From the NCBI GenBank assembly GCA_038049695.1, contig CP142456.1, positions 72,935,922-72,999,921 of the forward strand: a stretch of DNA of 64,000 bases. Direction: 5' to 3'. This document shows positions 50,397 to 63,352 of this stretch, in pieces. Each line of letters starts with the position of its first letter. The stretch's first letter is position 1. Position numbers and translations under genes: made by a program. The notes under the pieces are model-generated. The model searched no databases. It saw only the letters and a program-made list of their open reading frames with translations, and was not told the origin of the DNA. This DNA comes from Cinnamomum chago. Taxonomy: Eukaryota > Streptophyta > Magnoliopsida > Laurales > Lauraceae.

Positions 50397-53300
50397 GGAC
50401 ATTTAATTACCAAAGGTAAGTGTGTCCCGCTATGGGGCCTATCGATATTTTATCCGGTAGGTATGATACAATATGATTATTGTATCAATGGATCATGTTA
50501 CATATAATTTCAAAGGTTCTTTCATTAACATGATCTACTTAGATTTACCAAAGATAAAGTACTACTTGGATTGAATCAATGGTGATGTATCCAAAACAAT
50601 AAATCAATTCAAAACATAAAACATGTTAAGGACACAACACAAACATAGTTTATCATGCTACAAATGATTTACCAAAAATAAAACAAAGCATGAAAAACAT
50701 ATGATTAAGGAAAGTAGAGCCTACTTGGAGATTTAACTTCATTAATCCAAGCTTTAGCTTTCCTAATGATCCCCTTCATCCCTTAGTTCATTTCCCTTCT
50801 ATTTGCCTCAAAACCCCTCAAGGAGGGCCTTAAAATTCCCAACTTTTGGCAAAGGAAAGAACTCATATTTATAGCAAAAAGTGCCCAACGGCTAGTCCCC
50901 GGTCGACCTGCAAACAGGTCTCGGTCGATCGGGATCACACAACGGTCAGAAATATGACCGTTGGTGCCCCAGGGCATTTTCTGCCTGCAGTGTTCCCGGT
51001 CGACCGGGACCCCTGGGCCGGTCAACCGGCCACACTGCTGGGACCAAAAAATTCAACTTTTGCATATTTCAAAGTTTATCTTTGTGGAACTTTTTGGACC
51101 ATATAAGCAAGCTTAAAAACATGTTTTAAATCATTCTAAGGGTTTTAAAACATGAACCATAAAAAGCCTAAAACATTTTGAAAGATTTAAAACTCATAGG
51201 CTAGCTTGATTTTCTAAAACTCTTTTCAAATCAAATGCATCCAAGATTAAAAACAAAACATGCATAAATCAAAACTTTTACAACTCTTAAAAACAATGCA
51301 TGTTTAGAACAAGATTTCAAGATTTCTAAAATCAATGCATATGTGTGTGAATCAAATGATGCTAGAATGATTATGCATCCATCAAATTGCAATCTACAAA
51401 ATTCCTAACAGTCATAACAGGCATACCATGATGACTTAGGAATCTAACTATGAGACAAATGGCGATCCATCTCTAGTCTCATAAATCTGGTATTAAAGTA
51501 TCTTATGCACGATGAGGATGTCATGCATTATGCTCCTCCCACTATTTGATCACGGCTTCAAGTGCAGAGCTTCAATTGCAGTAATAACTGGTAAGACTAG
51601 GTCGATCCACATGGAGCTTTAGAAATAAGGCTTTCAAACTCTGTCACATGCCCTAAATAAAATCTAATTTTAGCCTAAAATTTAGAAAAGTACATTCATC
51701 ATTCCTACTTTAAACTAAAATTAAATACATTTCCAAAAATAAAATTTCCTAAATCTAAAAACCTAATCTAAAATGAATCACAAGTTGCTACAAAAGAACA
51801 CACAAATTAGAAACAATCCAAAAATAAAACTTACCAAAAATAAAACTAAGAAGCTAAATTAAAAAAAAAATGAACCTAAGTTAGAAACCAAATCAATCAA
51901 AACATGCTCAACAAAGATTAGTAACAAATCAAATCACTCAAAAAGAAAACAACCTACTTTCTAAAATTAGCATGCAAACCTTACTAAATTAGTTTCCTAA
52001 ATTAGAAACTAGGTTAGTCAATTAGGGTTAATATATTTCCTAAGTTAGTGAATTGAGTTAATCAACTCCCTAAAGTTAAGGACTTTCCAAATAAATAAAG
52101 ATTTTCAAATCTTAACAAATTTAGAAAGCACTAAGTCAATCATACCTTATGTTAGAATTTCCAAATCTTAAGAAACTTCCTAAGTTAAAATCTTCAATTA
52201 AAAAAAATTAGAAAGATCTTTTATTTGTGAAAATTATCTAAATAATGTAAAACACAAAATCAAAAACTAATCCTAAAGTTAGAAAGTTAGTAATGCAATG
52301 TATGCCATGAGATGTTAGAAAATTCTAAGTCTAGAAAACTAGTATGCAAGGCTGTTTTTATGCATGATTTTTCCTAATCTAATGCAACCTAAAACTGAGT
52401 TTATTGGCTAGATTTTGAGCTACAATGATGTATGAATCAAATAAAAAAAAAAACCAGAAGTGGAAAACGATTTAAAACGAATGAGATATGAGTGTATGAT
52501 CATGACCTAAAAAAAAAACTATGCAGAAATTCTGCACACAGGTGGGTCCGACCAGCCATGTTTGAGCCACTGGTTCACCATCTTTCCAAAATTATTTTTG
52601 TTTGAAATTTGGGGGTTTAAAAATAAACTGATCAAACTTTAATTTCCCAAAGTTTCATTGAAAAATAATGTGTTTTGATCAAGTTTCTAATCGCAAACTT
52701 TTTACACAAAATCTGTCCTGAAATTCCTGCAACAATGTGCTGAATTGTGGACTTTATATTCAGATCCAGATTTCCCAAAAAATATTTGGCCGAGATTATT
52801 GACTCAAATCTCTGATTTTTCTTGCTTATTCAATTTCAAACTCCGATTCCGGCAACTTAAACATATCTAAACTCCACCAATATGAATATGCATGCAATGC
52901 TAATTAGTACCAACCATAAACTATGCATAAAAATTCACATAAACATATAAGAAGCAAAAGAAGAAAAGAAAACAACAAATGATTGAATTTAAATGTGTGG
53001 ATTGCCTTTGTAATTGAAAAATTATGAATTGAAAATTTATTTTAATCATGAATGCCATGATCTTAGAATTTCAAAATCATCTTAGGCATTGATAGGTTCA
53101 TATTTTGGAAAACACTTTTTGGATTTATTTAAACATGAAACCAAGCATGACTTCCATGACCTAAAATCCCACTTTGAAAATCACTTTCATTTCAAAAAAT
53201 CTACTAGTAGATCACCAGTAGGTCAGCAGGAGTTCAGCCTACCTGAGGTCGGCTAGCCGCCTGTATATGTTAGTGACCGTTAGAATATGACCGTTAGACG

Positions 53301-53697
53301 TCGGCTAGTGGCCCAAAGAGCCGTTGGAACCTTTTTTTTACTATATATTTGAACCTATTCCTTGGGTTTTGAGCCAACACAATTGAATCTTTTGAGGTGT
53401 TTTGGAACCTAAGGAAGGAGAATCGATTAAGGAAGGCTTATGGGTCACTTAATTGGAAAGCAAAAGCTTGGATTCATTAGTAAAATCAATCTAAGTGGGT
53501 AAGATTTGTATTGAAGGCCTATTTTAAACTTCCATTTACTTGGCTCAAATAATCACATTCAAAGAATAAATCCAGATGAAGCTTATTAGTGTATGTTACT
53601 TGTAGATGTAGTGGTGATAACTTCAAAACAATAAATCAAGTTAATGGAAAAAAACTTGCAAAAGCACTTTTTACTTAGGGTTTATTTGTTTTCATTG
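50397..53697. mobile_element. Fossil LTR-retrotransposon-like DNA, U6
   Basis: Copy of 3360-6660 with no private change noticed. Confidence 0.35.
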
Positions 53698-53944
53698 AAT
53701 ATACATAGGAATTAATGGTCAAATGAGATTTTCAAATTAACAAGGGTTATTAAAGAGCCAAGGGCGAAGAAAATGAGGTGTGAGGTGAAAGATGTATGGA
53801 AGCTATCTATATGGGACCCTGACTTTCATACTATATATTTAAATTAATGAGGGCTGGATATTCACCTTTGACATTTCATTTTTAACGACTTATATAAATA
53901 TACTCTTAAAATTCTTAGGAATTCAATTACATGAACCACACAAG

Positions 53945-55401
53945 CTTTTAGGGCCTGTTCTTTACAACAATTCATAGAGTTTTTCTCTGGAAAATTTCAA
54001 AATCTCCGACAGCTATACCCTAATGTGGAATTCCTAAATCCTCCTCTTGAATGGAACATTTGAAATTCAAGAAAAATGCATAGAGATTCCCATCATTAAT
54101 TGGGAACAAATGTAACATCATATACTTAACACCATTTCGTCTCTGATAAAAAAAGATTTCTTTGATCACTCAACTAACATTCTGAATATTTTATGCCTAG
54201 AAAATGGATATTAAATGTTTCTATGCAAGATTGAGGGCCTACTCATTTAAGGATGAGTTAGAAAAAACACCACCTTAATCCAAATCAAACATGCGTGATT
54301 ACAAAGATAGCAAGTGTAAACCACATAACGTACCGAGTAGAAGCACTTGATGTAACAACTCTCTCCGTTTTAATTTCTTATTAACTTCTTAGGGTAACAC
54401 GAGGAGGAGTATGTTTATAATGATGCATTTTTAATAGCATTTTAGAATCTTAAATCCACAATTTCCTCTTATGTAGTGCAATGTGGTGATCATCATATCA
54501 CGAGTTTTGAAAATAGCACTTATATTTTTCTTTTATAAAGATTGATTCTAATTGTGATTTTGACAATCCCATTATAATTCATAAAAGATGTTATTTGTAT
54601 TATATTACATGTGCTAGACGCCGGTAGGTTAATTAAGCTAGTCTTAAAGATTTTTGAGATTTTCACAATTGATAGTGCAGTTTTTAAAGACTTGTTTCTT
54701 TGCAAGAATTTCTGACAGGAATTTAGGCTGTCTGTGCATTCCTGAATTGTAGTCGGAAATTCCATGTTCACTTGCTTGCATTCCCAGCATTTGAGGCAAG
54801 TAGTATTTTGAAATTCCAAAAAAGTGGAATTCCCAAATGCTCGCCTTGACTCCAGCATTTACAAATTCAAGCATTCTGAGAGGCTTGTTGGAACTTCGGC
54901 TCTCCCCCAACGATTGATTTTAATCTTCTCCTCTATTCTACTGTAACAAAATCAAGTCCAGACATCTTCTTCCTCCACCCTCCTTTCATATGTTTGCCTA
55001 TTTTTCTCTTTTTTATTTTATTTTGCTGCATGCAATTTTTTCTAGAGGGTTTTGATGGAATGGAAAGAAGAAGGGTTTTTTTGGGGTCTTAATGGAATGG
55101 AATCAGTGGGTTCTCTTAGATCTGAACCGGATGGTAAGTTACAGGGGCTATTTGGTTGGATGGATGGATTGATTTGTGGCTTGTGTTGGCCGAGAGATGA
55201 AGAAATTCAAATGGATATGAAGTCGAAAATTTTTGGAGTTTAGGTAGCCTGAAATTCTCAGGGAGGAATTCTGGCCTAAAAGAAACAAAAAATTTAGGAA
55301 TACCAGAATTAATAGGATTTTAAAATTCCACCATCTCAAATTCTACAAGTTCCAACATACATGAATTCTAAAAATTAATGCAAAGAAACAGGCCCGAAAA
55401 G
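53945..55401. mobile_element. hAT-like non-autonomous DNA transposon, U6
   Basis: Copy of 6908-8364. The exon-like piece is at 55055-55133. Confidence 0.5.
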
Positions 55402-55787
55402 TTAAGCAAAGAAATAATGTGAAACTTTCCCTTGTCCTTCTCCATATTTCTCTTATTTCTATTGGCTGAGTTGTTATTTCATTTTCTGGGTCCCTTTTCT
55501 TTTCCAACTTCAACGTAAAACTACTCGTGGATAGGATCAACATCAAGTCAGAATTGCTTTATTACCATAGGAACACTCCATTTCACGAGGAGTACTGTCT
55601 AGAGTTTATTAGACATTCTCACCTAAAAAAAGACAACATATTTTTTTATGTGGCTCACCTCGCTTCTCCTACATAGTTGGCACCAATCTATTTCACAATA
55701 ATTTTATATGTACTTGCTAGTAAGAGTTGGAATATAAAAAGAATCGATTAATTTAAAGAAGATTGTACTTTGTGGCTAATTTTTATT

Positions 55788-55852
55788 GGATTGTTGTAGC
55801 TCAGCTAGTTAGGGTAAATGTCAGAATGCACGAGTTCAAATGAACAATTGTG
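55788..55852 (+). mobile_element. tRNA-like relic, U6
   Basis: Copy of 8751-8815 with box A intact. Confidence 0.45.
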
Positions 55853-58204
55853 TTCTGCTCAAAGGAGAAAATTCACCAGTTAATATCAAGATAGTTATGA
55901 ATTAAAAGTCGTCAGAACTTTGGGTTTCTCTTGGATTATTGATGGAAATTAATGAAAAAAAATAAAAATAGGAAAGGAATAAAACATATTTGAAATCTTC
56001 ACTCATATTGAAATATTCTTACTTTTAACGGTGTTTTTCACTTTCGTGCTGCACTTTTTGCTTAGGGGCTTGGTTTGGATAGGTGATTTTTGTGGGAGTG
56101 GTGGTCTCAGTGAAAAAAAAAATGAAAAACAAGCTTTTCCTATATTTAAAGCAATCCTAAAAATTCTAATCCTGTAAAAGGGGCTTCAATTAAAAAGTAA
56201 AACCGAAGAACCACAAATAGCCATTAAATAGTTTATTCGTAGATTAGAAAAACTAAAAGCAAGAAAAATCACAAGACTTGCAAAGAGTAAGTTTAGATGA
56301 GTAAAATGAAGTTTGACTTAGGTGAGGAAGCTTTTGGGTGAAAAAAATAGCCACAAGTGAGGTAGGAAGGTGTCACGTCCCCAGAACCCAATTAGAGAAT
56401 AAACCGGATCCTTAGAGTGAAATTTAGGACTAATTAGAATTTTTGTCCTTTAGGCCCAAGGATCATAAGTTCGCTGTGAGGATATAATATTTCAAGCCTC
56501 ATGTATAATAAGAATTGCGAAGTTCATACAAATCTAGGCATATGGAATATCAACAATGGATAATGACTTCATTTAATAATTAAAGTTGCACAAAAGAATA
56601 AACAAAACTAACCAAGGAGTTAATTAATTACACTGGCACTACTCTAACACTAGAAGAAACTCGCTCATTATCTAAACTCACTTAAATATCTAAAATATAA
56701 ATAATTATAAAAATAATAAAATAAACGGGTCAATGGGCCTACTATTGGGCCCAACTGACCCCAGTAAGGTCTTGGACCTTATAGAAAGTGGCTACCCAGA
56801 TTTTTATTTTTTTCCATTTCTATTAAACATTACAGGGCTGGACGGATTGATCATTAGACATTACAATCTTTTCATTGAGCTTTCAAACCGGTACCAACGG
56901 ATGGATCAAAAACTTTGACAAGGAGAAGTTGATGCTACACTTGGCCTGAAATCTAGCCAAACATCTTGACATCTAAAATACATACGCCAGAAATTCAAAA
57001 TCAAGAAACCAGACGTCTAGAGTTGCGTTTAGATGTCAGGGGACAAGAAATCTAAAGATGATAGATGCCTAGGTTAATGTGAAGCAAAAGTTCCTTGTAG
57101 GGGATTTTATCGGAAAAACCCCCTTAAATTCGGTGGAGACCAAAAACTAGAATGGTCATAGAGGCTCTTTTCAGTTTTTTTCTTTCTTTTATTGTATCGA
57201 GTAGCAATATTGCTGCTCCTCTGTAAATATTGCTGCTCATTGCGTCACCTTCCTTCTTTTCTACTTTGCATGTCCACTATTCACTCATTCAACTAAGTAA
57301 TGACGCATCTTGTTCTCTTAAATTATCTCCAAACTTCAAATCAAGCAATCAATACTGCAAACGACCCAAATTATTGTTGAATCATGAGCGCTCATTTAAA
57401 TTAAACAAACAACCCTTTGCCCCAAACGAGGAGACTTCCAGCTCAGAGCCATAAATATTCCTTTAGTATTACTTAAATTACAAAAACAAATACCTGGGAT
57501 TTAGTAGAGGAGAAACTTCTCTAGCCAGAGAACTACACGACCAGTCTAGTTCTATGGGCCCCACATACGCCCGCATTTGATCAATGCAGCTCCATTCGCA
57601 GTCTTTAGTCCCCATGATTTAGCACCATGTGCAACTTTGTGGTCATCAAACCTTTCTTCGTCATTGGATTGAATTTCAATTTTCAAAATATCTACAGTTA
57701 AAAGACCATTAAATCTTAAGACTCTTAAATCGAGGACTACAATTGACATTTTGCATGACCCTTATCGGTAAAAAGACCTTTCGCATCTACCTCTAATGGC
57801 ACAAACGCATCCAAGTGGGCCCCACGAGCTGGACTACAAGCAGAGTATGTGGTCTGCTCGTAGGTGAAGATTTTGATCCTTTAATTAGTAGGATTGGTTT
57901 TCTGTTAAATACTTCAGAAGAAAATTGGTCTCCTCTAGCAAACAATCTCTTTTGGATTAGTAAACGGTTGCGACTGCTGAGTATTTAGGTAAAACATTCC
58001 TTTTGTGATTGAAACTAATATAAATACCAAGTTTTATAGCTAGCCAGACAGCTCAACGGCCTTAGCAAAAAACCCTTTTTGCTTGTCCTCTAGCAAACAC
58101 ATCCCTTTCCCACACACCTTTTAAATACCCAGCCATGCCATGCTTTGATATATTCATACACATTTTAAATCAGATTTCCTTACACACACACACATTCTAG
58201 CAGT

Positions 58205-59730
58205 ATGGCTTCCCTAAGTTCCTCTCCTGTTGCTTCAGCCCTCCATCCCACACCTCTAAATACAAACAAAAATGGTGCTGACCGTCCATCACCATTTCAC
58301 CCTTCTGTTTGGGGAGATTACTTCCTTTCTTACTCCGACGGTCACGAGGTATATATTCACACATTCTTTGTTTTGAGAAATGATCGCATGATGATGATTT
58401 TATACATGTCATGTCAACTACCGTGAGGCTCATCTTTGTTTGATCCAAGTCATTCATATCATGCAACTTCTCATGACGAGAAAGTCTCTCCAACTTTCAT
58501 TCCATTAACTGGTTAATACGCAAATGTAAAGCAAAAGAGAGCTTGTTATGTTTGTGTATGTTTGTTTGTTTGTTAGATCCATTGTAGCGAAGGGATTTTT
58601 ACAGTTTAGTATCTCTTAAACTTAATTTGCACATGAAAATGTTACTAAAGACATAAAAAAATGTCACCAAAGTAACTTCACTGTATTTTATCTTTTCTAA
58701 TTTTTGACAGTCTTGCCCATTCTTTGATCTGTGTTTTAACTTTTGAGGCTCTTTTTACCAAAATAAATAAATAAATTTTGAGGCCCTGAAGTGATTGAAG
58801 TATTATGTTGCAAGTAGGTTAACTTGTGTGATCGGGATTTAACCCCATCATTTACTACATTATAAGTTGTTTAGTTTGATCCCATCATATTCCTAGACCT
58901 TAAATGACCCCTCTACATTCCTGCTCAAGGAGGTTGTTTTGTTTTCCACCCCAGCCAAGGGGGCTGGGACCTACAATAGCACCTGGCACCCGCACACGTG
59001 AGAAGAAAGCCCGCACAAATGAAAAGAGAGTCTGCGTACACATGGAAAGGGAGTGTAAGCAGCTGAAAAGGGGTAACTTAAAAAAGGATCGAACTTTAGG
59101 TAGCTGAATGAGATTTGGAGTTGCCAATCAAGCAACCCCTTGTACTCAAGAAAGTTGGGTCCCAGTGCAGTTGGCTGCAGTAAAAAAAAAAAAAAAATCT
59201 TGACAGGGCTGAAAAATGATAACGGGCTTTATTTTTAGAAGATAACGTCAGCCAGGTCAACACAAATCAGATGCATCTTATCCACCATTCTCCATGGGAT
59301 ATTTCCATCCGTCCTCAAAACATGATAGAACGTGGGGTATTAAGCAGGCCCCACAAGGAGGCCCTCCCTTCTATAGATTTGCAAAAAAGCATCACTTTTC
59401 TCATCTATCTTCCATGATAGAAATTATTATTTTTACCAACTAATCACTTTTAATTTGCAATGGGACATGGACAGAAAATAGATGCATGGACTAGCAAGGT
59501 TGGAGAGTTGAAGGAAAAAGTGAAGAGGATGCTAATCACATCCAAGGGATCAGTTGAAGAAACGATCATGATTGATGACATCCAACGACTTGGAGTGGCC
59601 TATCACTTTGAAAAGGAGATCAACGACGCATTGGAACATATATATGAGGCCAATGTTGATTATGATGATCTAAAAACAGTCGCTCTTCGATTCCAATTAC
59701 TGAGGCAAAAGGGCTATAACATCTCTTGTG
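58205..59730 (+). pseudogene. Terpene synthase 5' fragment (exons 1-2), U7
   Basis: Exon 1 is 58205-58348 and exon 2 is 59475-59730, consensus form. Downstream of exon 2 this last visible copy enters the same LTR-like DNA as the others, so it too lacks exon 3. If an intact parent gene closes the array, it is further on. Confidence 0.9.
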
Positions 59731-59804
59731 GTAAAACTTCTTCACTATTTTATATCACTCATTCTTGGCAAACTGGACAACAAACAAAATAATTAGATAT
59801 ATGT

Positions 59805-62800
59805 GGACATTTAATTACCAAAGGTAAGTGTGTCCCGCTATGGGGCCTATCGATATTTTATCCGGTAGGTATGATACAATATGATTATTGTATCAATGGA
59901 TCATGTTACATATAATTTCAAAGGTTCTTTCATTAACATGATCTACTTAGATTTACCAAAGATAAAGTACTACTTGGATTGAATCAATGGTGATGTATCC
60001 AAAACAATAAATCAATTCAAAACATAAAACATGTTAAGGACACAACACAAACATAGTTTATCATGCTACAAATGATTTACCAAAAATAAAACAAAGCATG
60101 AAAAACATATGATTAAGGAAAGTAGAGCCTACTTGGAGATTTAACTTCATTAATCCAAGCTTTAGCTTTCCTAATGATCCCCTTCATCCCTTAGTTCATT
60201 TCCCTTCTATTTGCCTCAAAACCCCTCAAGGAGGGCCTTAAAATTCCCAACTTTTGGCAAAGGAAAGAACTCATATTTATAGCAAAAAGTGCCCAACGGC
60301 TAGTCCCCGGTCGACCTGCAAACAGGTCTCGGTCGATCGGGATCACACAACGGTCAGAAATATGACCGTTGGTGCCCCAGGGCATTTTCTGCCTGCAGTG
60401 TTCCCGGTCGACCGGGACCCCTGGGCCGGTCAACCGGCCACACTGCTGGGACCAAAAAATTCAACTTTTGCATATTTCAAAGTTTATCTTTGTGGAACTT
60501 TTTGGACCATATAAGCAAGCTTAAAAACATGTTTTAAATCATTCTAAGGGTTTTAAAACATGAACCATAAAAAGCCTAAAACATTTTGAAAGATTTAAAA
60601 CTCATAGGCTAGCTTGATTTTCTAAAACTCTTTTCAAATCAAATGCATCCAAGATTAAAAACAAAACATGCATAAATCAAAACTTTTACAACTCTTAAAA
60701 ACAATGCATGTTTAGAACAAGATTTCAAGATTTCTAAAATCAATGCATATGTGTGTGAATCAAATGATGCTAGAATGATTATGCATCCATCAAATTGCAA
60801 TCTACAAAATTCCTAACAGTCATAACAGGCATACCATGATGACTTAGGAATCTAACTATGAGACAAATGGCGATCCATCTCTAGTCTCATAAATCTGGTA
60901 TTAAAGTATCTTATGCACGATGAGGATGTCATGCATTATGCTCCTCCCACTATTTGATCACGGCTTCAAGTGCAGAGCTTCAATTGCAGTAATAACTGGT
61001 AAGACTAGGTCGATCCACATGGAGCTTTAGAAATAAGGCTTTCAAACTCTGTCACATGCCCTAAATAAAATCTAATTTTAGCCTAAAATTTAGAAAAGTA
61101 CATTCATCATTCCTACTTTAAACTAAAATTAAATACATTTCCAAAAATAAAATTTCCTAAATCTAAAAACCTAATCTAAAATGAATCACAAGTTGCTACA
61201 AAAGAACACACAAATTAGAAACAATCCAAAAATAAAACTTACCAAAAATAAAACTAAGAAGCTAAATTAAAAAAAAAATGAACCTAAGTTAGAAACCAAA
61301 TCAATCAAAACATGCTCAACAAAGATTAGTAACAAATCAAATCACTCAAAAAGAAAACAACCTACTTTCTAAAATTAGCATGCAAACCTTACTAAATTAG
61401 TTTCCTAAATTAGAAACTAGGTTAGTCAATTAGGGTTAATATATTTCCTAAGTTAGTGAATTGAGTTAATCAACTCCCTAAAGTTAAGGACTTTCCAAAT
61501 AAATAAAGATTTTCAAATCTTAACAAATTTAGAAAGCACTAAGTCAATCATACCTTATGTTAGAATTTCCAAATCTTAAGAAACTTCCTAAGTTAAAATC
61601 TTCAATTAAAAAAAATTAGAAAGATCTTTTATTTGTGAAAATTATCTAAATAATGTAAAACACAAAATCAAAAACTAATCCTAAAGTTAGAAAGTTAGTA
61701 ATGCAATGTATGCCATGAGATGTTAGAAAATTCTAAGTCTAGAAAACTAGTATGCAAGGCTGTTTTTATGCATGATTTTTCCTAATCTAATGCAACCTAA
61801 AACTGAGTTTATTGGCTAGATTTTGAGCTACAATGATGTATGAATCAAATAAAAAAAAAAACCAGAAGTGGAAAACGATTTAAAACGAATGAGATATGAG
61901 TGTATGATCATGACCTAAAAAAAAAACTATGCAGAAATTCTGCACACAGGTGGGTCCGACCAGCCATGTTTGAGCCACTGGTTCACCATCTTTCCAAAAT
62001 TATTTTTGTTTGAAATTTGGGGGTTTAAAAATAAACTGATCAAACTTTAATTTCCCAAAGTTTCATTGAAAAATAATGTGTTTTGATCAAGTTTCTAATC
62101 GCAAACTTTTTACACAAAATCTGTCCTGAAATTCCTGCAACAATGTGCTGAATTGTGGACTTTATATTCAGATCCAGATTTCCCAAAAAATATTTGGCCG
62201 AGATTATTGACTCAAATCTCTGATTTTTCTTGCTTATTCAATTTCAAACTCCGATTCCGGCAACTTAAACATATCTAAACTCCACCAATATGAATATGCA
62301 TGCAATGCTAATTAGTACCAACCATAAACTATGCATAAAAATTCACATAAACATATAAGAAGCAAAAGAAGAAAAGAAAACAACAAATGATTGAATTTAA
62401 ATGTGTGGATTGCCTTTGTAATTGAAAAATTATGAATTGAAAATTTATTTTAATCATGAATGCCATGATCTTAGAATTTCAAAATCATCTTAGGCATTGA
62501 TAGGTTCATATTTTGGAAAACACTTTTTGGATTTATTTAAACATGAAACCAAGCATGACTTCCATGACCTAAAATCCCACTTTGAAAATCACTTTCATTT
62601 CAAAAAATCTACTAGTAGATCACCAGTAGGTCAGCAGGAGTTCAGCCTACCTGAGGTCGGCTAGCCGCCTGTATATGTTAGTGACCGTTAGAATATGACC
62701 GTTAGACGTCGGCTAGTGGCCCAAAGAGCCGTTGGAACCTTTTTTTTACTATATATTTGAACCTATTCCTTGGGTTTTGAGCCAACACAATTGAATCTTT

Positions 62801-63105
62801 TGAGGTGTTTTGGAACCTAAGGAAGGAGAATCGATTAAGGAAGGCTTATGGGTCACTTAATTGGAAAGCAAAAGCTTGGATTCATTAGTAAAATCAATCT
62901 AAGTGGGTAAGATTTGTATTGAAGGCCTATTTTAAACTTCCATTTACTTGGCTCAAATAATCACATTCAAAGAATAAATCCAGATGAAGCTTATTAGTGT
63001 ATGTTACTTGTAGATGTAGTGGTGATAACTTCAAAACAATAAATCAAGTTAATGGAAAAAAACTTGCAAAAGCACTTTTTACTTAGGGTTTATTTGTTTT
63101 CATTG
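59805..63105. mobile_element. Fossil LTR-retrotransposon-like DNA, U7
   Basis: Copy of 3360-6660, complete within the window. Confidence 0.35.
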
Positions 63106-63352
63106 AATATACATAGGAATTAATGGTCAAATGAGATTTTCAAATTAACAAGGGTTATTAAAGAGCCAAGGGCGAAGAAAATGAGGTGTGAGGTGAAAGA
63201 TGTATGGAAGCTATCTATATGGGACCCTGACTTTCATACTATATATTTAAATTAATGAGGGCTGGATATTCACCTTTGACATTTCATTTTTAACGACTTA
63301 TATAAATATACTCTTAAAATTCTTAGGAATTCAATTACATGAACCACACAAG

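Larger units (their letters stand above)
47028..56433 (+). repeat. Tandem macrosatellite unit U6
   Basis: This copy is 9,406 bp. The 2-bp difference is one AC dinucleotide fewer (five instead of six) in the short AC run just before the terpene synthase start codon, near 48775-48786. I saw no private substitution; otherwise it matches the U3-U7 consensus. Confidence 0.98.
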
